From NCBI GenBank assembly GCA_004151065.3, contig NWUY0300055970.1, forward strand, positions 10,171 through 20,463: 10,293 bases of DNA. Direction: 5' to 3'. The DNA is from Larix sibirica. Its lineage: Eukaryota; Streptophyta; Pinopsida; Pinales; Pinaceae. The notes below the pieces were generated by a model that did not search any database, was not told the origin of the DNA, and saw only the letters and a program-made list of their open reading frames with translations. Positions within the stretch are counted from its first letter, which is position 1, and each line of letters opens with the position of its first letter. Of the stretch, positions 1 to 8,124 are shown piece by piece. Position numbers and translations under genes: made by a program.

Positions 1-1450
1 AAAACCTAACCCTAGAAGATGAACCGTAAAAAGGTTTGTGGGCCTCGAGGTGGTTAGTTGAGTTGTCAATTTCCCGAGGGCATAACTTTTGCGTACAAGC
101 TCCATTTAGGGTGCTCGATAGCCCGTTTGAAAGGTCTAGCCGAGAAGTACACATTTCGCCTATCCAAAATTTCCCATGGCTATCTCAAGAATATGTCGTT
201 CCCAAAAATGTCGTTTAGGGCCTCAAAACGACCCCACAAGTTTTGGGCACAAAAAACTGTAGAAAAACTGCCAAACTAAAAAAACTATTTTTGAGATAGT
301 GGAATAGGTGGGTAGCCACCAATGTTCATTTGGATCAATAATGCACATTATACTATAGTGCTTGGTGGAGTTTCTAACAACGAACAAAATATATCGACAT
401 AATTATTAGAATGTCATTGAATATGTATTTCAAAGAAAGTTTGGGAACCAAAAGATCCCTTGACATGCACCTTTCCTTTTGCTTGATTTCTTAGACATTA
501 GTTCAATAAAAAATTTAAAACGCCATTCTCCCCAATAAAAAATAACCCTATATTAAAACTAATTAATTCAATCAGCCTTTAAATCAACTTAGAGATACAT
601 ATTCTTAATTTTAGAATGATGTAGATAGATATATTTACTTTTAAGTATTTATGAATAATGGCTAAGGGCAGGTTGACAAAACTATGATCATTATTGTTAT
701 AGTCACACTTATAATTGGATACTTTATTAGGAAGTCTATAATATTTTGCGCATACAAGTCCATTATTTTTAGACCACTCCACATGTTGATACATAGGTGG
801 CTAACATGTGGTTTGTGGATTATTTAGAGATAAGTCAAATTAGTTGTTCTTTACAATCATCGCTTAAGCACTATAAAGCACAAGCCTAATAGAGGAGAGG
901 GAATTTTATTGTCATATAAACAATTTCTAAGCACTAACGTATGACTATATAATTGTTATTTCTATTTAATCAAATATCATTGTGGCCTTACCCGAATAAC
1001 ATTAATAAGAGAAAAGCTATACACCAAACAATTCATGATCCAAAAGTAGTCTTCTTGCTAAAAACTTGTAGGCATAGTGTCTTACAAAATGACCAAAAGA
1101 AAGAGAAATTTACATAACATAAACTAGCATGAATAAAGATAAATAAAAACTTGGCTAAATAGAGATTCTGCACCGATTCCACTTGGCTAGAAGCTTCCAA
1201 TTTCATGAGGAAGTCTGTTGAGTTTTTTGCAAATGTTGGGGCAACTAACAACATCTCACAAGGGGGGAGATTGACAAAGTCACACACACAAACCAAAAGG
1301 TCTTGATGCACTGAGAGGGATTCATCTATTGCTGGAGATTTCATTCGGAGGGTGGATAAGGAGCTCTAAGATTCTTGCTCCCAATCCCTTGATTTGATAA
1401 CATGTTTACTTGTCTCCACATAGAAATGAATCCAAATTTTGATGTTTTTC
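1..1450. other. AT-rich stretch without a supportable gene
   Basis: I see no convincing gene here. The first 300 bases are less AT-rich than what follows and carry two short overlapping plus-strand open frames with no recognisable motif. Their look, with lines of short purine-rich words and no codon structure, recalls transposon-derived sequence, but I cannot name a family. From 300 to 1450 the sequence is AT-rich and both strands are full of stops. A minus-strand open frame at 1033-1344 (103 codons) has a hydrophobic, low-information C-terminal half and no known motif. The stretch is best described as old intergenic or transposon-derived DNA. Confidence 0.5.
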
Positions 1451-1457
1451 TTGAAGC

Positions 1458-1909
1458 TTAGACTCGACGAGACCACCATATCTTAAAGTTGGAATATTCT
1501 CTAAACATAGCAATTGGAACTTGTATGACTTCATTAACACATTTATTATGGCATCGTTTCACCTCATGAACACCTCCCACCACGGCACAACAATAATCAT
1601 AATACTCCATTGAAGACACCATAAACTTCACATAATCGGATGCTCCAATCCTAAACTGTGTAGATGCATAATAAATTCCATTGATTTCCAAAATTGACGT
1701 GATGAACAATCATGGAAGAGATCGCACCAAGCTCCATTTATATCTTCTACATAAATTGACATTGTTCTAAAAAGGGTTGTAGTGTTGGCTTGCACAAGTA
1801 TCCTTATCTCCCATGTGGGAAAGAATATCCTCATCTCCCACGTGGGAATGAAGATCAAATTCATACACAACATTGAATACCTAAATGAGGAAAAAGGGAA
1901 GTGCCACAA
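1458..1909 (-). pseudogene. possible decayed coding fragment, unrecognised
   Basis: Two overlapping minus-strand open frames (1628-1909 and 1458-1709) could be two halves of one former reading frame separated by a frameshift near 1640-1700. The second half has protein-like composition (several Cys, Trp and Tyr, words such as SMEYYDYCC and FKIWWSRRV) rather than low-complexity sequence. I do not recognise a family, and neither half has a clear start context or neighbour that would explain it. The upstream part of the 1628-1909 frame runs through the 27-bp tandem duplication at 1799-1852, so its first residues are probably not coding. It may equally be chance open frames. Confidence 0.2.
1799..1852. 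repeat. 27-bp tandem duplication with paired palindromes
   Basis: Two adjacent 27-bp units (1799-1825 and 1826-1852) differ at three positions. Each contains a 12-bp palindrome or near-palindrome: TCCCATGTGGGA at 1809-1820 and TCCCACGTGGGA at 1836-1847. The second is a perfect palindrome centred on CACGTG, the plant G-box core bound by bZIP and bHLH factors. Whether it is bound by anything is unknown, and no promoter or gene is evident beside it. Confidence 0.85.
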
Positions 1910-2472
1910 GAATTGACGATGGGAGGAATTAAGACCTAACTACCCAAATTTTATTACTTCCTTGATGTGACTTAAGAGGAGGTAAAATGACACTTCCTCC
2001 ATTTCAAAGAAAGGAGAGTACAACTATGATCACCCTCCAACCAGACCCACAAACATCCCTTGGGCCTAAGAGCTTCTTCGTTTGTTAATTGATCAACTTT
2101 ATTGTTGAGGCCACACATCAACTATTACAAGGAAACCTCTCCAAAGTTTCGTAGTAGAGGAAGTAATCACTAAACAATTCTGGCTATACAACGAATGGAA
2201 AGCTTGAATCCTTTATAGGTTATGAGTGGATATGCTTCATTGCTGGAAGTGAGTCCTAATCCCCTTTCATATGCAATCTATTGGTTTCCTAATATGGGAC
2301 CAAAGATGATCCCACCACACTTGCCACCCCCTATATGATTGTTATTATTCACACATACATACATAAACCAAATATAAGAGGGAGGGGAATGTTGCATAAG
2401 CAAGCATATCAACCCCTCAACCAAATAATCATTATGCCAATAGGAAGGCCACTACCTTGGTGGATGCCTTTG
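1910..2472. other. gene-poor stretch
   Basis: No open frame of useful length and no recognisable domain on either strand. The only local structure is a short ACATAC-type microsatellite near 2353-2366. I see nothing else to annotate. Confidence 0.5.
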
Positions 2473-2528
2473 TTAGCTTAAGGATCATGGCATACTGAGA
2501 TTAACTTAAGGATCATGGCATATTGAGA
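2473..2528. repeat. 28-bp tandem duplication
   Basis: The 28-bp units at 2473-2500 and 2501-2528 are directly adjacent and share the core CTTAAGGATCATGGCATA. They differ at two positions, both transitions (G/A and C/T), which points to a fairly recent duplication followed by light decay. No gene is evident around it. Confidence 0.85.
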
Positions 2529-2928
2529 GACCTTTATGATACCATGGACCAAGTTAATGTGGGATGAAAGGATAAAAGATATTATACTTTAAAAATGAAT
2601 CCAAAATACTAAATATATACATTTTCTACAGCAAATATTTATATATGCACTAAAACAGCACATAGGGATGCAACTCTTTATCATGTCCTTGTTGTGGGTT
2701 TGATAGACATGCTTATAATAAATAAGCTAAATAATTGTTTAAACCATTTTAGCATTTCGAGAAGACCCAAAAATGCATTTTTAAATCTAATCATAAAGGT
2801 TGATTTTTTATTTTGTCTTATAAGTTGTTTCAAGGTTTAGATGATCTTATAATAGATTGTGCTAGATTTACTTTCTTGAGGAGGAGTTTTCCTCTCCTAA
2901 GCACTTGATGGATCTATGTTTGTTTAAA
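2529..2928. other. AT-rich stretch without a gene
   Basis: Very AT-rich, with stops in all frames and no domain or RNA structure I can name. It separates the 28-bp duplication from the first 45-bp repeat before the LINE. Confidence 0.5.
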
Positions 2929-3060
2929 ATGGAATCTCCATGGCTTATCTACCAATATTTCAGATAGTTTAGTTCCAGTAATGTAAATATACAAATTATC
3001 TATATTTATTTATTTATGGAGTCTCCATGGCTTTTCTACTAATGGTTCACATGGTTTAGT
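2929..3060. repeat. spaced 45-bp direct repeat upstream of the LINE
   Basis: A 45-bp sequence beginning ATGGAATCTCCATGGCTT at 2929-2973 recurs at 3016-3060 with seven mismatches and no length change. The 42 bases between are AT-rich. The pair sits immediately upstream of the LINE ORF1 relic. It may belong to the element's 5' untranslated region, which in many LINEs holds short repeats, or it may be flanking host DNA. I cannot place the 5' end of the LINE precisely enough to decide. Confidence 0.75.
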
Positions 3061-3120
3061 AAGTATAATGTTCAGACCCCATGGAATACTGTACATGTCT
3101 GTGTGGATCTTGTTTTATGA

Positions 3121-3561
3121 ATACAGGGTAAGGATCAATATACCACAGTAATTGATCAAGGGGTAGTCTCTGTGGATTTTGGGAATAGGGGAATAGATGG
3201 GGGTTCAGCTGGAAGGCTTGACTCACAGAACCAACCCATATCATATTGTGACGCTGCTAAAAAATATCAGATCCCTATTTATATTGGCACTATTCCTAAA
3301 GAGAAATTAGGGATTCTACCTAATGGGTCTTTTAAAGACACATATATGATTAATAAACCCTCTAGAACTGATCAGCTACCAAAAGGGGCCATTATGGGAG
3401 GGTTAGCAACATAAATTTCTCCTCTTAAAATGAGAAGTGCGCGGAAGGGCACATAGGGGACCTCTCAAAATACTTCTGAGCAATCATTTGTGGAGTTATA
3501 TTTTCCTAATGGTCACCAGGATCTTAGAGTGAACAAAGCCCTGGCAAGGGAAAATAAATGA
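3121..3561 (+). pseudogene. LINE ORF1-like relic, broken
   Basis: In the frame of base 3121 the sequence is open from just after a TGA (3118-3120) to TAA 3412-3414, then continues protein-like through TAG 3454-3456 to a TGA at 3559-3561. The open part has words such as ISYCDAAKKYQIP, GTIPKEKLGILPNGS and RTDQLPKGAIMGG. Plant L1 ORF1 proteins are nucleic-acid-binding chaperone-like proteins, usually several hundred residues with a DUF4283 domain and a CCHC zinc knuckle. Neither is visible here, so this is either a strongly shortened ORF1 (internal deletion) or a different leader. It is assigned to ORF1 because of position and because its final stop overlaps the ORF2 start. The upstream TGA and the loss of frame before 3121 hide the true N-terminus. 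Confidence 0.55.
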
Positions 3562-4260
3562 TTATTATGTCTATAAACATTTGAGGAGCGGGGGGGATAC
3601 TCCAAAAAATTATCCCTTAAGAGGATCATTTCATCTCAGTTACCAGACATCATTTTCCTATAAGAGACTATGGTCTTGGGCGAGAAGGCCCAAGCTTTTA
3701 TGGCAAATATTGTTCCAGGATGGGAATTAGCCACGGTGGAACCTATTGGTTTATTTGGGGGCCTATTGTCAGCGTGGAATCTGAAGAGAGGTATTTTTAT
3801 AGCTTTCCATACGGCAGCCAGTATTTTGTTATATGGGAAGTTTTTAGGGGTTGAATATGATTTAAATCTCATCAATGGCTACATACCATATAAGGAGTGA
3901 TAAGGTTTATGGGGGAAGGTTAAGGATGAGAGTCTTTTGCAATTTCCATCATTGATCATTGGTGGAGACCTAAATTTAACTTTTGGTGTTGCGAAAATAT
4001 GGGGAAATAGGGGCCAGCTTGATCCTTTGGGGGATTACTTCAGTCATTTATTTCAGTGTGTCGGCCTCATAGACATTGGACAAAACTCACCGGTTCCAAC
4101 TTGGCGGAATAAAAGAACAAGTGAAGATGGTCTAGCTAAGATATTGGATAGGTTTTTGATATCAGAGATGGTGTTAGACACCATGTTTATCTATCGAACA
4201 TGGGCTGGTTCTATTCCAATTTCAGACCATTCCCCCATTTTTTTACAGCTAGAACCCACA
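3558..4260 (+). pseudogene. LINE endonuclease domain (EEP fold), with stops
   Basis: This is the N-terminal endonuclease/exonuclease/phosphatase-fold domain that nicks target DNA to prime reverse transcription. Visible conserved elements, in order: Asn in MSINI near the start; LPDIIFL followed by a stop and then ET, where the family has Gln-Glu-Thr, keeping the catalytic Glu; NGYIPY, keeping the active-site Tyr; GGDLNLT (about 3961-3981) with Asp and Asn; LDRFLIS; and SDHSPI (about 4222-4239) with the terminal Asp-His pair. All the catalytic residues I can place survive, although stops at 3582, 3661 and 3898-3903 and one frame change near 3604 break the product. The reading frame is that of base 3610 from there onward. 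Confidence 0.9.
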
Positions 4261-4650
4261 AGACATAGGAACTTTTACACCTTTAAATTTAATCATTCCT
4301 GGAATAAAGAGGAAAAATTTAGAGAAATGATTAGGATGGAATGGCAGAAGTTGCACAATATAACATATACATCCAAAAGGTTGGTGCAAAAACTACAAAT
4401 TCTTAAGTGTGTCAAGAAATTGAAAAAAGACAGAAAGAAGGAACTCTCAAATGAGTTACGTGTATCAGAGGTGGAAATGGAACAGATTCATAACCAGTAT
4501 AAGAGTGGACAAATGCCCCAAGATGTTTTTACTAGATTGATAGAACTAGAATATAAATAGTTGTACTTTTTACAAATGGAAGAAGAAAAATGGAGGCTGA
4601 AAAGCCGCGCTATATGGATTGCTCAATGTGACCAGAATACAAATTTTTTC
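4261..4650 (+). pseudogene. LINE ORF2 linker, charged helical, before RT
   Basis: Between endonuclease and reverse transcriptase lies a highly charged Lys/Glu-rich stretch (for example KKLKKDRKKELSNELR) likely to form long helices. It leads into EEEKWRLKSRAIW and then DQNTNFFH. The last two match the widely conserved pre-RT block of plant LINEs, where the usual form is a Trp, SR, W and then GD-x-NT-x-FFH. The TAG at 4558-4560 falls in this block and could derive from CAG by one C-to-T change. Confidence 0.8.
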
Positions 4651-4849
4651 CATAGATTTGCGAACGATAGGAGGGCTCAAATTGCCATTTGGGAGATTAA
4701 AAGGATGGATGGATCTGCGATCACTGACCCACAACAGATTAAGGCAGAAGCTGCCAATCATTTTCATAGCTTATTTTCATATCCGTGTACTACATCTATG
4801 GTTGATCAAATGCGGATTGTTCAGAAGTTCCCACGACTATTTTCAGCTC

Positions 4850-5840
4850 AGGAAGGCATTATAGCGGATGTACCTGTCAATTTGAAGGAAATCAAAAGTG
4901 TACTTAAGGGTTTTTCAAAATCCAAAAGTCTGGGACCGGACGGATGGACAGTTGATATTTTCCTGGAATATTTCAATGTCATGGGATCAAACATCCTCGA
5001 GGCAGTGGAAGAGACAAGAACTACTGATCCATAATTGAGACAACCAACACAACCTATATCGCATTGATACCAAAGTGCTAATATTGCAATCCTTCAGTGA
5101 CTACAAGCCTATATCATTGTGTAACCTAATATACAAGGTTATATCAAAGATCATTGCAAAGAGGATCAAGCCAACACTGTCAAGGCACATCTCCAGTGAA
5201 CAATTTGGCTTCTTAGAAAATCGACAAATTTTGGACGCGATAGGAGTGGCTCAAGAAGCTTTTCACAACATTAAGACAAAAGGAAAAAAGGTTATGGTCC
5301 TGAAAATTGACTTGGCTAAGGCCTATGATCGGGTGGACTAGGGTTTCCTCCGCTTGATACTTCTTCAAACATGTATGTCTCTCATAGCAACCAATTGGAT
5401 TATGGCATGCGTTGTTTCAACAAATTATGTTGTATTGATCAATGGTACTCCATCCAGCTGTTTCAAAGGATCAAGGGGCGTGAGACAAGGATGCCCACTG
5501 TCACCTCTACTTTTTTTACTAATGATAGAAGGCTTGAGCATATTAATTGGTGGGGTGAGGGATTTTGGGCACATTCAGGGGATAGAGATTACATCATTGA
5601 TCATAATAACACATTTTCTCTTCGTGGGCGATGTCATGATTTTTGGCGAGGCTACTATCGAGGAATGGAGTACATACATAGAATTACTGAATATATTTTT
5701 TCGTGCCTCAGGTATGTACATTAGTGATCATAAGTCCACTCTTCTCCATCATGAGGTGTCAGAGGATGAATTAGAGATGTTCAGACATACCATATAGTAC
5801 ATTACCATTAGAAGATGGCATAAAATACTTGGTTATTACT
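4850..5840 (+). pseudogene. LINE reverse transcriptase domain, motif C damaged
   Basis: This RNA-directed DNA polymerase part has the family blocks in order. SLGPDGW is the fingers entry block. TTYIALIPK (5049-5075, a third frame) and DYKPISLCNLIYKVISKIIA follow, then EQFGFLENRQILDA. Motif A is KIDLAKAYDRVD, with the catalytic Asp. Motif B is GVRQGCPLSPLLF. Motif C is THFLFVGDVMIF. Family members have Phe-Ala-Asp-Asp at motif C; here 5621-5632 reads Phe-Val-Gly-Asp, so the first of the two catalytic Asp is lost. A TAG at 5339-5341 replaces the Trp that normally follows DRVD. Frame changes near 5025 and 5090 move the reading through all three frames, and a short excursion (about 5790-5831) carries PLEDGIKYL. 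Confidence 0.93.
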
Positions 5841-6912
5841 TAAAACCAAATAACTATTTAGCAAAGGACTGGTATTGGCTAATCAAAAAATTTGAGGCAC
5901 ATATTAGCCATTGGTTCCTGCATTGGTTGTCATTGGGTGGAGATATCACACCGATTAAATCGGTTCTTGTCAATCTACATGTTTATTGGATTGCCTTAAG
6001 AAAAATTCCAAAGTCTGTAATTCATGCGATCAACTGCAGGATCTTCAATTTTCTGTGGTCCGGTGTACAAGATAGGATGAAGATACATCTAGTGCATTGG
6101 GACAAAGTTTTCAGAACCATTGTGTATGATGGATGGGGCATTAAGAATTTATATCTATTCGTTAAAGCACTCACAACAAAAAGTTTATGGCGAGCATTAG
6201 TTGTGGACAGTCTATGACACATGGTAATAATTGGTAAGTATCTTAAAATATTTATTGTTGTACAATGGATTAGAACACCTAAGAAGAAATGTCGGGGACC
6301 TTCAAATATTTGGAGGGCTCTCGTAGACTCCTCCCATATTATGTTGGATTGGCTAGCTTGGTTTTCAGGACAGTGTAACCAAATATGGGTTGGTTTGGAC
6401 CCAATTGTGGGAGGACCGAAGGATTACAAATGTTCATATGCTCTCTTACATTGCTTACACGAGTTTGACATTTATACACTGGATCAAGTCAAGAAAGGAG
6501 GATAGTCGACATATATGGGTGATATGTGGTTGAGTCCAGATGAGTTAAATTTAAGGAATGGACTTCAAAGAGAATGGAAATCATATACAATGGGTTGACA
6601 AAGTGGAGGCATTAAGCTGTCTACACAGGTGGATAGAATGGCATGGACATGGGATAAATCTAAAGGTGTTATTACTGCAAAGGAGGCATATTTGGATTTA
6701 CACCTGGGTTTATACACAGAGATTAGAGGTTAGCGAAAGGATATATAGAAGTGGCACTCTCCCTTAAAATGTAGACTCTTTTTTTGGTTAGCACTAAATA
6801 ACCGGATCCTCACATGAGATAACCTTGCAAAAAGACATTTTATGGGGCCGTGGTTATGCTAGTTATGTTCACAGCATGAGGAAACAATTAACCATTTATT
6901 TATTAAGTGCTC
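5831..6912 (+). pseudogene. LINE ORF2 thumb/connection and zinc-knuckle region
   Basis: After the polymerase core the frame of base 5831 gives GYYLKPNNY, then ISHWFLHWLSLGGDITPIKSVL, IFNFLWSG and the KSLWRALV block. These are standard for plant LINE proteins downstream of RT. A stop at 6215 sits where a Trp is expected (before HMVIIGKYL). Further on come DRMAWTWDKSKG, AKEAYLDL, LKCRLFFWLALNNRILT and a Cys-x-x-Cys ... His-x4-Cys motif at about 6857-6910 (first Cys, stop, Leu, Cys, then HEETINHLFIKC), the reverse-transcriptase zinc-binding module (zf-RVT type). Stops at 6503, 6596, 6731, 6746, 6815 and 6860 fall in the same single frame, so this half decayed by substitutions rather than indels. 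Confidence 0.88.
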
Positions 6913-6916
6913 CATC

Positions 6917-7744
6917 ATGATAGAAATATGGAAATTGTTGTGGGATAATCTAAAGTTTGGAGGAGAGTGGGCGGGAGACAATATGGAGCAGTGCTTGATA
7001 AAATGGTGGGAGAGGAATCCGAACCATGTGGAATTGCCTGTGTATGTTTGTTGGGAAATATGGCGAGTAAGGAATCAAATTATCTTTGAGGGAAATTATC
7101 CATATATAAATTGGGTGAGCTCGAGGATCCTGGCATTTTACATTGAGTTCCATTTAGATAGTCATCAAGAAAGACTGATTAATAATAGAACTAGAGAACC
7201 GCTTATTTTCCCTCCAAATTGTTGCAAGGAATTTTTTGATGGGGCATCTCAATTAGAAGCCAGAATTGGGGGTACAGGTGCAATATTGTGGCTAAGTGAT
7301 AATTGCAATTATAAACTCAGAATGTTTTGTGGTATGAGTACCGATGCTAAAAGTGAATTACACGCCTTATGGATGTTGTTATCCTTTGCACATTCCATTG
7401 GCGTCACATCCCTTAGGGTATATGGTGATTCAAGAGTTATTATTGACTGGGAAAATGATAAAGGAAGATTACAGGTCTTGCAACTTATGCAGTGGAAGCA
7501 GAATATCAGAGCATTAATTGGTACTTTTGCGGAGATCACATTTATGCATATTTACATAGATTACAATTATGTAGCAGACACCCTTTCTAAAGAGGCTCTT
7601 TCAATAGAAGATGGGTATATTTTATATCAACATTTCATTGATGGGGACATGAAGGAACATGGTTCGCTCAACATCTTTCAACAGGTATGTTCAGAGGATC
7701 ACGTAGGCACCACTAGGACTATGTCAACGACGGGTGGTGGTTGA
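6917..7744 (+). CDS. LINE C-terminal RNase H, intact open frame (part of ORF2 pseudogene)
   Basis: A 275-codon uninterrupted frame forms the C-terminal end of ORF2; the ATG at 6917 is internal, just after the zinc knuckle, and is not the original start. Residues 1-100 are the connecting region (WWERNP, VCWEIWRVRNQIIFEG). Residues about 105-228 are an RNase H fold: FFDGAS (Asp108), AKSELHALW (Glu148), VYGDSRVII (Asp171) and YNYVADTLSKEAL (Asp221). That is a complete D-E-D-D catalytic set. RNase H degrades the RNA strand of RNA-DNA hybrids. Plant L1 elements are known to have acquired an archaea-like RNase H, and the final Asn-x-x-Ala-Asp block fits that type. The tail after about residue 228 ends in a Gly-rich TTGGG before TGA 7742-7744. 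It is not a free gene as far as can be seen. Confidence 0.85.
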   Translation: MIEIWKLLWDNLKFGGEWAGDNMEQCLIKWWERNPNHVELPVYVCWEIWRVRNQIIFEGNYPYINWVSSRILAFYIEFHLDSHQERLINNRTREPLIFPPNCCKEFFDGASQLEARIGGTGAILWLSDNCNYKLRMFCGMSTDAKSELHALWMLLSFAHSIGVTSLRVYGDSRVIIDWENDKGRLQVLQLMQWKQNIRALIGTFAEITFMHIYIDYNYVADTLSKEALSIEDGYILYQHFIDGDMKEHGSLNIFQQVCSEDHVGTTRTMSTTGGG

Positions 7745-8098
7745 TTAATCACCCTATCAACTTTCGTTACGAGGACTATAGATGATCTGAGCTCTTTATT
7801 TTCTTATGCATAGCTACAGGTTTTTGGACGGTTACCGGTCTATACATCATATGAGTTTTGTCTTTGCTTGGTTTTATCTTGGGTCTACTATTTTCTGTCC
7901 AGTATCTTGCATGTGGCAAGGGTTGGTTGGGTCATGTTGTGCTAATTTTTTTTGGTACCTTAGATTGACTATCAGTCCAATCTGTTTTTATAGGACTATG
8001 AGTATGTAAATTAGTTTTCCAAACTATCTAGACATATACTTTAATAGTATAGTTTTTTTTCTTTTTCTTCTTTCTGAAAAAATAAAGTATATTTTTAT
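7745..8098 (+). other. LINE 3' untranslated region
   Basis: About 350 bases, T-rich towards the end, with no reading frame of note. It contains an imperfect stem-loop at 7963-7982 (GATTGACT with AGTCCAATC, one bulged base) and a small one at 8035-8051 (TATACT, loop TTAAT, AGTATA). A pyrimidine tract at 8052-8074 precedes the AATAAA. Stem-loops in LINE 3' tails are known in some families to be recognised by their reverse transcriptase, but these small ones may be chance. Confidence 0.6.
8081..8086 (+). promoter_or_regulatory. AATAAA polyadenylation signal of the LINE
   Basis: The hexamer AATAAA follows a T-rich tract and is itself followed within 5-15 bases by TATATTTTTATTA, a reasonable plant polyadenylation context. 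It supports placing the element's 3' end near 8090-8110. No poly(A) tail remains. Confidence 0.55.
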
Positions 8099-8124
8099 TA
8101 GTCCCTGCCTGCCTGCAGGGACTA
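8099..8124. repeat. perfect 10-bp stem-loop at the LINE 3' border
   Basis: TAGTCCCTGC (8099-8108) pairs exactly with GCAGGGACTA (8115-8124) across the six-base loop CTGCCT. The stem is GC-rich inside an AT-rich surround and begins just after the presumed LINE 3' end. It could be a terminal structure of the element or part of the flanking DNA. It does not look like a bacterial-type terminator, since the organism is a plant. Confidence 0.85.

Larger units (their letters stand above)
3558..7744 (+). pseudogene. LINE ORF2 polyprotein: endonuclease, reverse transcriptase, RNase H
   Basis: ORF2 would encode the enzyme that nicks the target DNA and copies the element RNA into it. The start is ATG 3558-3560, followed by MIIMSINI, matching the usual beginning of plant LINE endonucleases. 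Reading continues with clear homology to about 7744. In-frame stops are at 3582, 3661, 3898, 3901, 4558, 5339, 6215, 6503, 6596, 6731, 6746, 6815 and 6860. Inferred frame changes are near 3604 (a run of six A), 5025, 5090, 5790 and 5831; the TAG at 5795 is bypassed by the 5790 change. Excluding these, collinearity with the family is good, so the element decayed mostly by point mutation. Total length would be near 1,390 codons, normal for an RNase H-bearing plant L1 ORF2. Confidence 0.92.
3121..8098 (+). mobile_element. decayed plant L1-type LINE retrotransposon
   Basis: A non-LTR retrotransposon lies on the plus strand. The domain order is ORF1-like relic, apurinic-type endonuclease, reverse transcriptase, C-terminal zinc knuckle, RNase H and 3' UTR. 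This is the arrangement of the plant L1 lineage that carries an RNase H. The 3' end is set near the AATAAA at 8081-8086. No poly(A) tail and no target-site duplication could be identified by eye, so both borders are approximate and the 5' border may lie upstream, perhaps to include the 45-bp repeats at 2929-3060. At about 5 kb it is near full length except that ORF1 is far too short. Stops, frame changes and a lost catalytic residue show it cannot move by itself. Copy number in the genome cannot be judged from one window. Confidence 0.93.

Noticed and set aside
3-15. AACCTAACCCTAG resembles plant telomere repeat or telobox
   Set aside because: Less than two units and imperfect; such words are common by chance and no array follows.
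3056-3244. Minus-strand open frame across the ORF1 start
   Set aside because: No domain, and it overlaps the 45-bp repeat and the ORF1 relic, which better explain the sequence.
4570-4767. Minus-strand open frame inside ORF2
   Set aside because: It is the shadow of the reverse transcriptase region on the other strand; the plus frame carries the conserved motifs.
5371-5724. 117-codon plus-strand frame overlapping the RT palm
   Set aside because: It is an alternate frame of the segment carrying RQGCPLSP and motif C; it has no motif of its own.
6558-6767. 69-codon plus-strand open frame
   Set aside because: The adjacent frame carries the AWTWDKSKG, AKEAY and LKCRLFFWL blocks of LINE ORF2, so this one is a shadow.
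7309-7539. Minus-strand open frame inside the RNase H segment
   Set aside because: The plus-strand frame has all the RNase H catalytic residues; the opposite frame has no motif.
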